NCBI GenBank assembly: GCA_020846875.1
Contig: JADLDB010000169.1
Span: 62,001-126,000 of the forward strand
Source of the DNA: Myxococcales bacterium
Lineage (GTDB): Bacteria > Myxococcota > Myxococcia > Myxococcales > Myxococcaceae
Length of the DNA: 64,000 nt
Direction of reading: 5' to 3'
A program made the translations under genes and the position numbers. Below the pieces are notes generated by a model, which worked only from the letters and a program-made list of their open reading frames with translations, made no database searches and was not told the DNA's origin. The stretch's first letter is position 1. Every line of letters starts with the position of its first letter. Positions 8,922-19,841 of the stretch are shown in pieces.

Positions 8922-8948
8922 CCCCTCACCCCCGATGCGGGAGAGGGG
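8922..8948. terminator. Bidirectional hairpin between convergent vapC-like and helicase genes
   Basis: CCCCTC at 8922-8927 pairs with GAGGGG at 8943-8948, with an inner stem CCCG/CGGG (8931-8934 and 8938-8941) around an ATG loop. It lies in the 57-base gap between two converging stop codons, where a two-way terminator is expected. There is no T-tract. Confidence 0.6.
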
Positions 8949-8964
8949 ATACGTCACGTCGGCG

Positions 8965-11502
8965 TCATTTCCCGATGGAACGGAGCGCCACCAGCGCGCC
9001 GTCCACGTCCTCCCGGCCGCGCAAATCGACCACGCCTTCCACGTACCAGTCCTGCTCGCCCTTCGAGTCGATCAGCGCGTGCCGCACCGTCCATAGGCGT
9101 GGCTCCGCGAGGGTGAGCTGGGTCAACACCGGCTGTCTCGCGCGCGGCGTGACGTCGAGCGACGGGTGCTCCGCCCAGTACGGCGCGAGCGCGGCCTCCA
9201 GCGCCTTCGCGTCGAGCAGCTCCGACTCCGGCGGCAGCTGCTCCATCACGTCCTCGTAGTTCTTCTTCGCCAGCAGGCGCACGAGCTGGTGCATTTCCGC
9301 CCGCACGCGCGCCTTCAGCGCCTTTTCGTCCTTCGCGAGATCCCTGCGTGGCCGCGGAGCCTCCTCGCCAGGCTTCACCACCAGGCCCAGCTGCCGGCCG
9401 TACCGCAGCGCCTCCCACTCCTCGAGGAGTGACGAGTCCGTGTGCTTGAGCGTGGTGAGCAGGTACGCGGCGATGTCCTCCAGCGCCTCGGTGCGCGCGC
9501 TCTCGGGCACGTTCTGCACCACCGTCTTGTAGACGTCCGACAGGTAGCGCAGCAGCACGCCTTCGCTGCGCTGCACCCCGTAGTCCTTCACGAACTCGTT
9601 GAACGTCTGGCACTTCTCGAACAGCTCGCGCGCCACCGCCTTGGGCCGGATGTTCTCGTGCCCCACCCACGGGTGCTTCGCGGCGAACTCGTCGAAGGTG
9701 CCGTAGATGAACTCGGCGTTCGGCTTCGGGTAGTCCACCTTCTCCAGCTCGATCATCCGCTGGTCGTACTCGACGCCCTGCGCCTTGAGCTCCCGGATCT
9801 TCTCGTCCTTCGCGCGATCGCGCTGCGCGTACAGCACCGCGTCCGGGCTCTCGAGGATCGACTCCACCAGCGTCAGCACGTCGACCGCGTACGCCTCCAG
9901 CGTCGGATCCAGCTTCGGCAGCACCTCGAGCAGGAACAAGGACAGCGTGTGGTTGAGCGAGAACTCCTTCTGCAGCCCCTCCGCCACCTTCACGTGCGCC
10001 GGCATCGTGGGCGTCTTCTTCTCCACCTGCACCACGCCCGCGCCCACCAGCGATCGAAACAGCGACGCGGCGTGCTTGAGCAGCCGGCCTTTGATCACCG
10101 GCGAGGTGTGCGACAGCGCGACCAGCTCCACCAGCCGGCGGTAGCCGCTCGTCGACGCGTCCTGGTACGCCTGCAGCAGGTTGACCAGCAGTGCGTGGGT
10201 GACGGTGAAGCGGCTCTCGAGCTTCTCGGGCTGGCTCATCGTCAGCCGCTCGAACGTCGCCTTGTCCCAGTGCACGTAGCCCTTCTGCGGCGGCTTCTGC
10301 AGGGTGACGTTCCGTTTCCCTTCGGCCTTCTTCTGCGCGAGCCGCGCGTTCTCGATGACATGCGCCGGCGCCTGCGCCACCACGTAGCCTTGCTCGTCGA
10401 AGCCCTTGCGCCCCGCGCGCCCGGCGATCTGCTGGAAGTCGCGCACCGGCAGGGTGATCGACTTCTCCCCGTCGAACTTGCACAGCTGCGTGAAGAGCAC
10501 CGTGCGAATGGGGATGTTCACGCCCACCCCCAGCGTGTCGGTGCCCGAGATCACCTTGAGCATCCCCTGCTGGGAGAGCCGCTCCACCGTGCGCCGGTAC
10601 TTCGGCAACAACCCCGCGTGGTGCAGCCCCAGCCCGTGCAGGAGCAGCCGCTTCAAGTCCTTCCCGAACGGCGTGTCGAAGCGCACGCCCTGGAGCGCCT
10701 CCTTCAGCCTCTGCTTCTCCTCCTTCGTGCAGACGTCCACCGACAGCAGGTTCTGCGCCTGCTCGGCCGCGCCGCGCTGCGTGAAGTTGACCAGATAGAT
10801 GGGCGCCTTGTTCTCGTGCAGCAGGTCCTGCACCGTCTCGTGCAGCGGCGACTCGGCGTAGCGGAAGTCCAGCGGCACAGGGCGCTGGGCAGAGCGCACC
10901 TCCACCACTTCGCGCTTCGTGATGTCGAAGACGCTCTGGGCGATGGCGCTCGTGTCACCCAGCGTCGCGGACATGAGCAGGAACTGCGTGTCGGGCAGCG
11001 ACAACAGCGGCACCTGCCACGCCACGCCGCGGTCCTTGTCGCCGTAGTAGTGGAACTCGTCCATCACCACCACGTCGGCGAAGTGCCGCTGCTGGCGGAT
11101 GGACAGGTTGGAGAGGATCTCCGCGGTGCAACAGAGGATCGGCGCGTCCCGGTTGATCGCCGCGTCGCCGGTCATCATCCCCACGGCTTCCGCGCCGAAG
11201 GCGTCGCACAGCGCGAAGAACTTCTCGTTCACCAGCGCCTTGATCGGGCAGGTGTAGAAGCTCGTCTTCCCTTCGGCCATGGCCAGGAAGTGCAGCGCCA
11301 GAGCCACCAGCGACTTGCCGCTCCCGGTGGGCGTGGCCAGCACCACGTGCTTGCCGCCGAGCAGCTCGAGGATCGCCTCCTCCTGGGCCGGGTACAGCGT
11401 CAGCCCCGTCCCGGACACGTACGTCACGAAGCGATCGAGCACCTCGTCGGCGGACAGGCGCGAACCCTTCGCGGGGAGCAGCGCGGCGAGCGGAGCAGCC
11501 AT
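8965..11502 (-). CDS. Ski2-like DEAD/DEAH-box helicase with DUF3516 C-terminal region
   Basis: 845 residues from ATG 11502. Helicase motifs in order: ATPTGSGKS (Walker A, 56-64), CPIKAL (Ia), DEFH (Walker B, 148-151), SAT (178-180), SGTDTLGVGVNIP (~319-331), QIAGRAGRKG (358-367). Pairing of DEFH with LHHAGLLPKY and GRAGR is typical of Ski2/HelY-type RNA helicases. The remaining ~450 residues match my memory of the DUF3516 family. It probably unwinds or remodels RNA; substrate unknown. The ATG shares its A with the TGA of the upstream patatin gene, so translation is coupled. A longer frame extends upstream to 12429 but lies antiparallel-frame inside the patatin gene and was rejected. Confidence 0.9.
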   Translation of the reverse strand: MAAPLAALLPAKGSRLSADEVLDRFVTYVSGTGLTLYPAQEEAILELLGGKHVVLATPTGSGKSLVALALHFLAMAEGKTSFYTCPIKALVNEKFFALCDAFGAEAVGMMTGDAAINRDAPILCCTAEILSNLSIRQQRHFADVVVMDEFHYYGDKDRGVAWQVPLLSLPDTQFLLMSATLGDTSAIAQSVFDITKREVVEVRSAQRPVPLDFRYAESPLHETVQDLLHENKAPIYLVNFTQRGAAEQAQNLLSVDVCTKEEKQRLKEALQGVRFDTPFGKDLKRLLLHGLGLHHAGLLPKYRRTVERLSQQGMLKVISGTDTLGVGVNIPIRTVLFTQLCKFDGEKSITLPVRDFQQIAGRAGRKGFDEQGYVVAQAPAHVIENARLAQKKAEGKRNVTLQKPPQKGYVHWDKATFERLTMSQPEKLESRFTVTHALLVNLLQAYQDASTSGYRRLVELVALSHTSPVIKGRLLKHAASLFRSLVGAGVVQVEKKTPTMPAHVKVAEGLQKEFSLNHTLSLFLLEVLPKLDPTLEAYAVDVLTLVESILESPDAVLYAQRDRAKDEKIRELKAQGVEYDQRMIELEKVDYPKPNAEFIYGTFDEFAAKHPWVGHENIRPKAVARELFEKCQTFNEFVKDYGVQRSEGVLLRYLSDVYKTVVQNVPESARTEALEDIAAYLLTTLKHTDSSLLEEWEALRYGRQLGLVVKPGEEAPRPRRDLAKDEKALKARVRAEMHQLVRLLAKKNYEDVMEQLPPESELLDAKALEAALAPYWAEHPSLDVTPRARQPVLTQLTLAEPRLWTVRHALIDSKGEQDWYVEGVVDLRGREDVDGALVALRSIGK

Positions 11503-13802
11503 CAGGGCCGGTCGAACTCCACGCCCAGCTGGGGGGTGATCGCGAAGGCCCATGGCAGCTCTCGCATCGCCGGGGCCACCTGCAGCCCGAGTTGCAGGCG
11601 GATGAGCTGGTAGAAGGTCGCCGAGAGGTACGTCTCGCCGAACGCCCGGGTGCAAGGACCGCTCAGATCGCAGCCGACAGTGGCGAAGCGGTCGACGGTG
11701 GAGAAGGCGAAGCCGGCGCGCAGCCCCAGCCGCGTCTGGACCGAGTAGCCGCTCAGCGGGCCCAGCTCGGCCTCGCCGCCCAGCAGCGGCGCCAGCGCGA
11801 AATACCGCCCGTGCGAGGGCCCCACGAGGCTGAGCACCCCGTCCACCAGCACGCCCATCGTGCCGCGCAGCCAGCCCAGCGCCGGATCCGACGAGGCGAT
11901 CGAATACTGGAACTCGGCGAACCGCCCGAAGGTGAAGTGCATGGTGGTCGCCGGCGGGCTGTAGTCCAGCGCCTGCGCCCCGAGCCGCCCCGCCAGCGGA
12001 ATGATGGTGCTGCCCACGTCGGCCTGGTGCTCCGAGATCGCGCTCACCATCTCCCGCACCTTCACCGCCACCTGGCGCTTGGCGGAGTAGGAGCGGTTGG
12101 GGGGCACGCCCAGATCGTCGAAGACGAAGCCGTTGGCCGCCAGCCGGCGCAGTTGGTGATCCATCACCGACTCGTGCTCCTTGAACTGCCACTCGCGGTC
12201 CGGCCCCAGGCCCGCCAGCACCGGCGGCGCGTGCTGCTGGAAGGCGGCGCGGCAGTGCTGGTGCGTCGTCGGCGGGATGGGCTTGCCCACCTTCGACAGC
12301 TCCTTCGCCATGCGATCGCAGCGGGCGTAGATCCGATCGAGCGAGGTCTGGATCCCCGCGCGGAGGTTGGGTGGCAGGCCTTCGCACACCTTGCCGTCCC
12401 CCTCGCCGTCGAAGGCGAAGTGCATGCACATGAGCGCCTGCCAGCTCTTTGCCAGCTCGGACGACTGCGCGGCGTACACGTCCTCGGGGAACTTCACCTC
12501 GCCGCCGCCGGCCCAGGGCCGCACCGACTCCTCGAAGTACCGGTGGGCCGAGTGCATGCCCAGGTAGAAGTCGTGGATCCGCACGTCCTTCTCGAAGAAG
12601 CCGAAGAAGTTCCGCAGGGGCTGCGACAGGGGCATGAAGTACGAGCGCGTCGAGCCGATGTGCTGGCGCACGCTGGACTGATCTTCCAGCAGCGCCTGCA
12701 GCTCCTTGGTCCGTCCGCTGGACACGAGCTGCCCGAGGATGTGCGAGATGTACGGGATCGTCGCGTCGTCGGGCGCCGACTCAGTGGACTCGAGGTTGGG
12801 CAGCACCTCCACGTCCGGATCGAAGTAGATGAACATGGACGACTGCGGCGGCCGGTCGTTGTCCAGGCTGGGCACCGGGCTCCAGCGATTCCCGCCGAGG
12901 TCCTGGATGATCCCGCGCTGGGCCAACTGCACCGCGAGCCGCAGCGGCTGGTTGTCGAACACGCCGCCGTCGATGAAGAGCAGCGTCTGCGCCTTGTCCG
13001 GCGTGCAGGGAGGGGGTGTGTCCGCGTCCGGGCCGACCCCGGGGATGCCGGGCGCGGTGCAGTGGAGGATCGGCATGGGGGGGAAGGCCACCGGGAAGGT
13101 TGCCGACGCCATCAACACCTCCGCCAGCGAGTCGAAGGCGATGTTCCCGTCGGGCTGCGTGGGCAGCAGCGGGCGCTGGAGCGGGTTGTCGCGGGTGACG
13201 TAGTTGGACAGGAGCGGGGGCTTGCCCTTCCCCTGGCCGCGGATGCGGAAGACGAACTTCGCCTCGGTGCGGGGCAGGGTGACGCGATCCTTCACCAGCT
13301 CGACCCGCGCCGCGGTGAGCCGCGTGGTGGCCACCCCCAGCGTCGCGTCGCACGACTCCGGCAACCCCTTCGCCCAGTCCACCTTCATCCGCTCGACCGT
13401 CTCCAGCAGGGGCTTGCGCGTGAAGAGGCCGGTGGGCGTCGTCTGCTTCGGGTCGAACAGCTCGTTGAGTCCGACCGGGATCCACGAGCGGAAGAAGAGG
13501 CTCTGGTCCGGCTGCTTCTCCGGCGGCGCGCACGACGCCATCAGCGACACCAGCGCGTTGACGCTGCCCGCGGAGGCGCCGGTGAAGATGCGCGGCTCTG
13601 CGAGCTGCCGGTTCAGCTTCATCGTCTCGAACAGGTAGTAGAGGTAACCCGCCTCGAAGGATCCAAGCGACACGCCGCCCGACACGGTGAGCCCCATCAC
13701 CGGCCGTTGCTCGAACTCGGAGCGCTGCAGCGACTGCGCTTGCGCCCACCCCAGCGAAGGAATCGCCACCGCCGCCGCCGCGAGGAGTCCCCGAATTCTC
13801 AT
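11502..13802 (-). CDS. Patatin-like phospholipase, exported, with beta-rich C-terminus
   Basis: 766 residues from ATG 13802 (MRIRGLLAAAAVAIPSLGWA), a classic signal peptide with a probable cut after AQA. The patatin domain spans ~35-300. The glycine-rich oxyanion loop is SGGVSLGSF (41-49), the nucleophile is Ser77 in GASAG (75-79), and the partner Asp is in DGG (278-280). Together they form the Ser-Asp dyad that hydrolyses acyl esters of phospholipids. The last ~200 residues alternate in a way that suggests beta strands, possibly an outer-membrane barrel as in FplA/PlpD-type proteins, but no POTRA is obvious. The start was chosen for the signal peptide; the frame continues upstream without coding character. 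The stop overlaps the helicase start. Confidence 0.88.
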   Translation of the reverse strand: MRIRGLLAAAAVAIPSLGWAQAQSLQRSEFEQRPVMGLTVSGGVSLGSFEAGYLYYLFETMKLNRQLAEPRIFTGASAGSVNALVSLMASCAPPEKQPDQSLFFRSWIPVGLNELFDPKQTTPTGLFTRKPLLETVERMKVDWAKGLPESCDATLGVATTRLTAARVELVKDRVTLPRTEAKFVFRIRGQGKGKPPLLSNYVTRDNPLQRPLLPTQPDGNIAFDSLAEVLMASATFPVAFPPMPILHCTAPGIPGVGPDADTPPPCTPDKAQTLLFIDGGVFDNQPLRLAVQLAQRGIIQDLGGNRWSPVPSLDNDRPPQSSMFIYFDPDVEVLPNLESTESAPDDATIPYISHILGQLVSSGRTKELQALLEDQSSVRQHIGSTRSYFMPLSQPLRNFFGFFEKDVRIHDFYLGMHSAHRYFEESVRPWAGGGEVKFPEDVYAAQSSELAKSWQALMCMHFAFDGEGDGKVCEGLPPNLRAGIQTSLDRIYARCDRMAKELSKVGKPIPPTTHQHCRAAFQQHAPPVLAGLGPDREWQFKEHESVMDHQLRRLAANGFVFDDLGVPPNRSYSAKRQVAVKVREMVSAISEHQADVGSTIIPLAGRLGAQALDYSPPATTMHFTFGRFAEFQYSIASSDPALGWLRGTMGVLVDGVLSLVGPSHGRYFALAPLLGGEAELGPLSGYSVQTRLGLRAGFAFSTVDRFATVGCDLSGPCTRAFGETYLSATFYQLIRLQLGLQVAPAMRELPWAFAITPQLGVEFDRP

Positions 13803-13954
13803 GGGGCCGCTCTCTACGCCCACCCTCCGCGCCCGCCACCAAACTTTGTCACGCCAGGGCCCTCGCAGATTTGCTGAGAAGGCGGACGAAGACTCAGCAA
13901 TCAGAAAATCTGTCAAAGCTCGCGGATCGACTCGGCTCAGCCCTGCCTTTTCTC

Positions 13955-13998
13955 GATTTACAGGAAATCTACGAATTGACAATTGACGCGACTTGTCA
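13955..13998 (+). promoter_or_regulatory. AT-rich promoter/operator region ahead of malate synthase
   Basis: The 280-base gap between the divergent patatin and aceB genes is the most AT-rich stretch nearby. It holds GATTT-5-AAATC (13955-13969), a TTGACA box (13976-13981) and an inverted repeat TGACAA-10-TTGTCA (13977-13998). The TTGACA resembles a sigma-70 -35 element, but I see no good -10 at 16-18 bases. The inverted repeats could be binding sites for a glyoxylate-shunt regulator. The rest of the gap shows nothing definite. Confidence 0.35.
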
Positions 13999-14082
13999 TG
14001 GCCGCGAAGGCTGGTTACTGTCCCGTCGAACCTACGGGAATGGCAAGGGAGTTTATCGCTTTTCCAATTTACGGAACCGCCC

Positions 14083-15600
<1,518 letters not shown>

Positions 15601-15650
15601 GCGCCGCTGTTCACCCTTCACCCCTTCACCCGATGTCCCGAGAGCCCGCC

Positions 15651-16928
<1,278 letters not shown>

Positions 16929-16933
16929 AAGCA

Positions 16934-16979
16934 GCCGGCAGGAGGCCCCTCCCGGGCGGGTTCCGGGCCTCCCACCGGC
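16934..16979 (+). terminator. Hairpin terminator after aceA
   Basis: An 8-base perfect stem, GGAGGCCC (16941-16948) with GGGCCTCC (16965-16972), extended outward by GCCGG (16934-16938) with CCGGC (16975-16979). It begins 6 bases after the aceA stop. There is no T-run, common in high-GC genomes. Confidence 0.6.
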
Positions 16980-17102
16980 GCACGACGCCGCGCACCCTTC
17001 CTCCCTTCCGGGGTCGCGCGGCGTTCGTGTGTGCAAAAGGGGGGCCTGCTGAAGCGAAAAACGGCTTCGGACCACCCGGACGCCGGGCTAGCGTCCCGCG
17101 CC

Positions 17103-17729
17103 ATGGCCCGCTCCAAGAAGAAGACCCCGGCGAAGAAGCGTCCTGCGAAGGCTGCCCGCCGCAAGGTGGTGGCGAAGAAGGCCAGCGCGAGGAAGGCTGC
17201 GAAGCGGCCCGCGGCGAACAAGCCCGCGAAAAAGTCGGCGAAGAAGTCGGCGAAGAAGTCCGTCGCCAGGAAACCGGCGAAGAAGCCGGCGGCGAAGAGG
17301 CCAGCGGCTGGAACGCTGAGGGGGAAGAACGCGGCGGCCTTCAACAAGGCCACGGCGCGGGCCGAGGTAGAAGGGCTGCTGTCACGGCTGCCTCCGCCGG
17401 TGGCGCCCATCGTCAAGACGCTGCGCAAGCTGGTGCTGGAGGCGGCCCCGGAGGCGGTGGAGCGGGTGGAAGGCGGCGGCCCCTCGTATTTCGCCGGCGG
17501 GATGTTCGCCCGCATCGAGCCCCACGAGCGCGACGTGCTGGTGAAGTTCATCCGCGGCAGCGAGCTGCCGTCCGCCGCGGTCCTCCTGGCCGAGGGCGGC
17601 GCGGGCACCGTCACCTTGAGCTCGCTGGACTCGGTGCGCGAGTCGGTGCTGCGCACGCTCGTGCGCGAGGCCGTGCTGCTGAACCTGGCCCGGTCGCCCG
17701 TACAGCCCAACGGCCAGGCCTCCGCCTGA
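17103..17729 (+). CDS. DUF1801 protein with Lys/Ala-rich histone-like N-terminal tail
   Basis: 208 residues from ATG 17103. Residues ~1-85 are almost only Lys, Ala, Pro, Arg and Ser, with repeated PAKK and SAKK units, resembling eukaryotic histone H1 tails and bacterial histone-like proteins, so nucleic-acid binding is likely. Residues ~100-205 match the DUF1801 fold (LPPPVAPIVKTLRKLVLEA, GGGPSYFAGGMFARI), a small frataxin/YdhG-like domain of unsettled function. The tail-DUF1801 pairing is the unusual part. The stop is 7 bases before the HAD phosphatase ATG, so the two are probably cotranscribed. A GTG/ATG-free lead and a strong upstream hairpin suggest its own promoter in 16980-17102. Confidence 0.8.
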   Translation: MARSKKKTPAKKRPAKAARRKVVAKKASARKAAKRPAANKPAKKSAKKSAKKSVARKPAKKPAAKRPAAGTLRGKNAAAFNKATARAEVEGLLSRLPPPVAPIVKTLRKLVLEAAPEAVERVEGGGPSYFAGGMFARIEPHERDVLVKFIRGSELPSAAVLLAEGGAGTVTLSSLDSVRESVLRTLVREAVLLNLARSPVQPNGQASA

Positions 17730-17736
17730 CAGCGCA

Positions 17737-18426
17737 ATGGCAGTCCGGCTTGACGCGCTGATCTTCGACCTCGACGGCACGCTGGCCGACTCCCTGGCCG
17801 ATATCGGCGGGGCGATGGACGCGCTGCTGGCGACGTACGGGCTGTCGCCCCGGCCGCTGGACGACTACCGCCAATTCGTAGGCGAGGGCGCGCAGAGCCT
17901 GGTGAAGCGCGCCTTTCTGGCCGCCACCGGGCGGGACTGGAAGAGCGCTGACGCCACGGGCCTCCCCGCGCCGCTGCCCGCGCTCACCGACGGCTACCGG
18001 GTCGAGTACGCGAGGCTGGAGCACCAGGCCTCGAAGCCGTACCCCGGGGTGGAGGCGATGCTGGACGGCGTGGTGGCGCGGCGCCGGAAGATGGCGGTGC
18101 TGTCGAACAAGCGGGACGACTTCACGAAGCACCTGGTGCAGCACCGCTTCGCCCGGTGGCCCTTCGTGGCGGTGCGGGGGGAGCAGGAAGGCGTGCCGCG
18201 CAAGCCGGATCCGACGGCGGCGCTGGAGCTGGCGCTGGCGCTCGACGTGCTGCCGGAGCGGATCGGCTTCGTGGGGGACACGCCCGTCGACGTCGCCACG
18301 GCGTTGAACGCGGGCATGGTGCCGCTGGCCGTCCTGTGGGGCTTCCGCGGCCGCGAGGAGCTGGAGGCGGCGGGGGCGAAGCGCTTCCTCGCGCGCCCCG
18401 AGGAGCTGCTGGCGCTGCTCGGCTGA
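17737..18426 (+). CDS. HAD-family phosphoglycolate phosphatase-like hydrolase
   Basis: 229 residues. Motif I is FDLDGTLADS (nucleophile Asp and acid/base Asp) at ~10-19, motif II is LSNK (~124), motif III is the Lys of RKPDP, and motif IV is GFVGDTPVDVATA. The cap insertion between motifs I and II has the helical C1 type of Gph/PGP enzymes, which dephosphorylate 2-phosphoglycolate from DNA repair or oxygenase side reactions. Members of this family also act on other small phosphoesters, so specificity is open. It follows the DUF1801 gene by 7 bases. Confidence 0.87.
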   Translation: MAVRLDALIFDLDGTLADSLADIGGAMDALLATYGLSPRPLDDYRQFVGEGAQSLVKRAFLAATGRDWKSADATGLPAPLPALTDGYRVEYARLEHQASKPYPGVEAMLDGVVARRRKMAVLSNKRDDFTKHLVQHRFARWPFVAVRGEQEGVPRKPDPTAALELALALDVLPERIGFVGDTPVDVATALNAGMVPLAVLWGFRGREELEAAGAKRFLARPEELLALLG

Positions 18427-18605
18427 CTTGCGCGGACTTTCAGGGCGAAGGCAGGCCCTGCCACGCCTGCACGTCGGCAAGGCAGCCCAGCAGCACCAGG
18501 GCGGGGTGGAGGCGTCTGATGGGCGCGAGTCGTCCCGCGGGGAGCGGCCCAAGTCAATCGCGCTCGGCTTGCGGGATCGCCGGTTCCCCCGCTACGAGAG
18601 GGCCC

Positions 18606-19214
18606 GTGGAGCCGCCCCCGCCGGTGATCGCTGTGGAGTTCGAGCACCGCCGCTTCGTGGTGCCGGAAGGTCCGGGGCCGGCGATCCAGGTGTTGGGGCC
18701 GGGCGGGGTGCCGGGGCTGACGAAGCGGATCAAGGTGGTCCGCGCGGCGATCGTCGCGCTGGGGGCGCTGGGGATCGCCTTCGCCACCCAGCGCGCGGGC
18801 GTGTCGCTGGGCTCGGCGCTCTGCGTCTTCCTGGGCGTGCTGCCGGTGCTGTGGATCGCCGGCTGGCTGGCGGGGGTGGTTTTCACCACGCGGCGGCTGG
18901 CGGTGAAGACCTCGAAGGCGCTGCAGGGGATGGATCTGCAGGCGGAGCTGTCGAAGCACCAGCGGGTGGAGCGGGTGCGGCTGGAGCTCCGGGAAGACGC
19001 CCTGTGGCTGGAGCGCCGTGGGGTGGAAGACGAGTCGCGCAGCGTGGCCTGGGGCCAGGTGGGCTTCACCCGCCGCGGCCCCCAGTCGGCCGTCGTCTTC
19101 GTGGGGCCCCAGGACTTCCTGGAGATCCCCAGCGCGGCCTTCCCGGACGCGGCGGCCTTCGACGCCTTCTGTCTGGCGCTCCAGGCGCGGGTGTGGCGAG
19201 CCGGGAGCGCATGA
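18606..19214 (+). CDS. YcxB-like two-helix membrane protein
   Basis: 202 residues from a GTG at 18606. Two adjacent hydrophobic segments lie at ~40-60 (AAIVALGALGIAFATQ) and ~65-90 (ALCVFLGVLPVLWIAGWLAGVV). A C-terminal soluble domain at ~110-195 (LWLERRGVEDESRSVAWGQV, VFVGPQDFLEIPSAAF) matches the YcxB-like pattern, a small PH-like domain of unknown function. No catalytic residues are seen. The frame extends upstream into the HAD gene, but the sequence before 18606 lacks coding character. The 179-base gap before it holds only a small GGCAG/CTGCC hairpin (18450-18462). Confidence 0.72.
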   Translation: MEPPPPVIAVEFEHRRFVVPEGPGPAIQVLGPGGVPGLTKRIKVVRAAIVALGALGIAFATQRAGVSLGSALCVFLGVLPVLWIAGWLAGVVFTTRRLAVKTSKALQGMDLQAELSKHQRVERVRLELREDALWLERRGVEDESRSVAWGQVGFTRRGPQSAVVFVGPQDFLEIPSAAFPDAAAFDAFCLALQARVWRAGSA

Positions 19215-19301
19215 GGGAATAATTTCGGTGGCTTACGGCCGCGCAACGGAGGCTGAAGGCCTGTGTCCTCTGGGGGCACCCGCCGTCCCTGGAGAAACGC
19301 C

Positions 19302-19757
19302 ATGAAGCCTGCCCTCGTTGCGCTGACGTCCCTGGTCCTCACCGCCGCGCCCTCGCCGGAGCCGCGGCCCGCCGCTCCCCTCGCCGTCCAGCCGAAGGCG
19401 CGCGCCTACACCGTCGACACCGCGTCCGTCACGGGCGCGGCGGTGCTTCGGCCCGGCGACCACGTCGACCTCGTCGCCGTCCTGCAGGACGACAAGCGCC
19501 TCGTGGGGGTGACGTTGCTGCAGAACGTCATCGTGGTGGCCAACGCGTCTCCGGCGCCCGGCGAGCCGCGGCAGCTCAGCCTGCTCGTCATCCCCGAAGA
19601 GGCCGAGCTCCTGGCGGTCGCGAAGGCCGCGGGGCACCTGACGGCCACGCTGCGCAACGAGCAGGATCCTGATCTGCTCGCGGAACGCGCGGCCGTCACG
19701 GTGGCGTCCGTCCTCGCCGGCCAGCGCCTGCCCCCTCCAAAGCAACCGAAGAAGTAG
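19302..19757 (+). CDS. Secreted CpaB/RcpC-domain protein
   Basis: 151 residues from ATG 19302, with a GGAGAA ribosome site 5 bases upstream. A signal peptide (MKPALVALTSLVLTAAP) is followed by a single domain. RPGDHVDLVAVLQ, VTLLQNVIVVA and LSLLVIPEEAELLAVAKAAG match the RcpC/CpaB domain of Flp-pilus assembly proteins, which sits in the periplasm beside the secretin. Full CpaB proteins are longer (~250) and carry an SAF domain, which is missing here. No pilin, ATPase or secretin gene is in the window. Its neighbour two genes down is a kinase whose ectodomain resembles CpaC N-domains, which suggests a shared periplasmic task. Confidence 0.75.
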   Translation: MKPALVALTSLVLTAAPSPEPRPAAPLAVQPKARAYTVDTASVTGAAVLRPGDHVDLVAVLQDDKRLVGVTLLQNVIVVANASPAPGEPRQLSLLVIPEEAELLAVAKAAGHLTATLRNEQDPDLLAERAAVTVASVLAGQRLPPPKQPKK

Positions 19758-19841
19758 CGAGGCGTCCCGCGGCCCGCGCCGCCCGGCCGGAGGCGCCGAA
19801 GAAGCAGCACCGGCGCGCGGGGTGGCGGTACCATCGCCCGC

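Noticed and set aside
11503-12429. An N-terminal extension of the DUF3516 helicase by 309 residues
   Set aside because: It lies wholly inside the patatin gene in another frame and has no conserved sequence. The ATG overlapping the patatin stop is the natural start.
9442-13877. Plus-strand frames of over 700 codons opposite the helicase and patatin genes
   Set aside because: Low-complexity antisense frames. The minus-strand genes have complete motifs, a signal peptide and coupled start and stop.
17149-17320. A DNA-level tandem repeat or CRISPR-like array in the Lys/Ala-rich stretch
   Set aside because: The repeats (aagaagtcggcg and similar) are short, imperfect and in frame, and encode the protein tail. 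There are no spacers.
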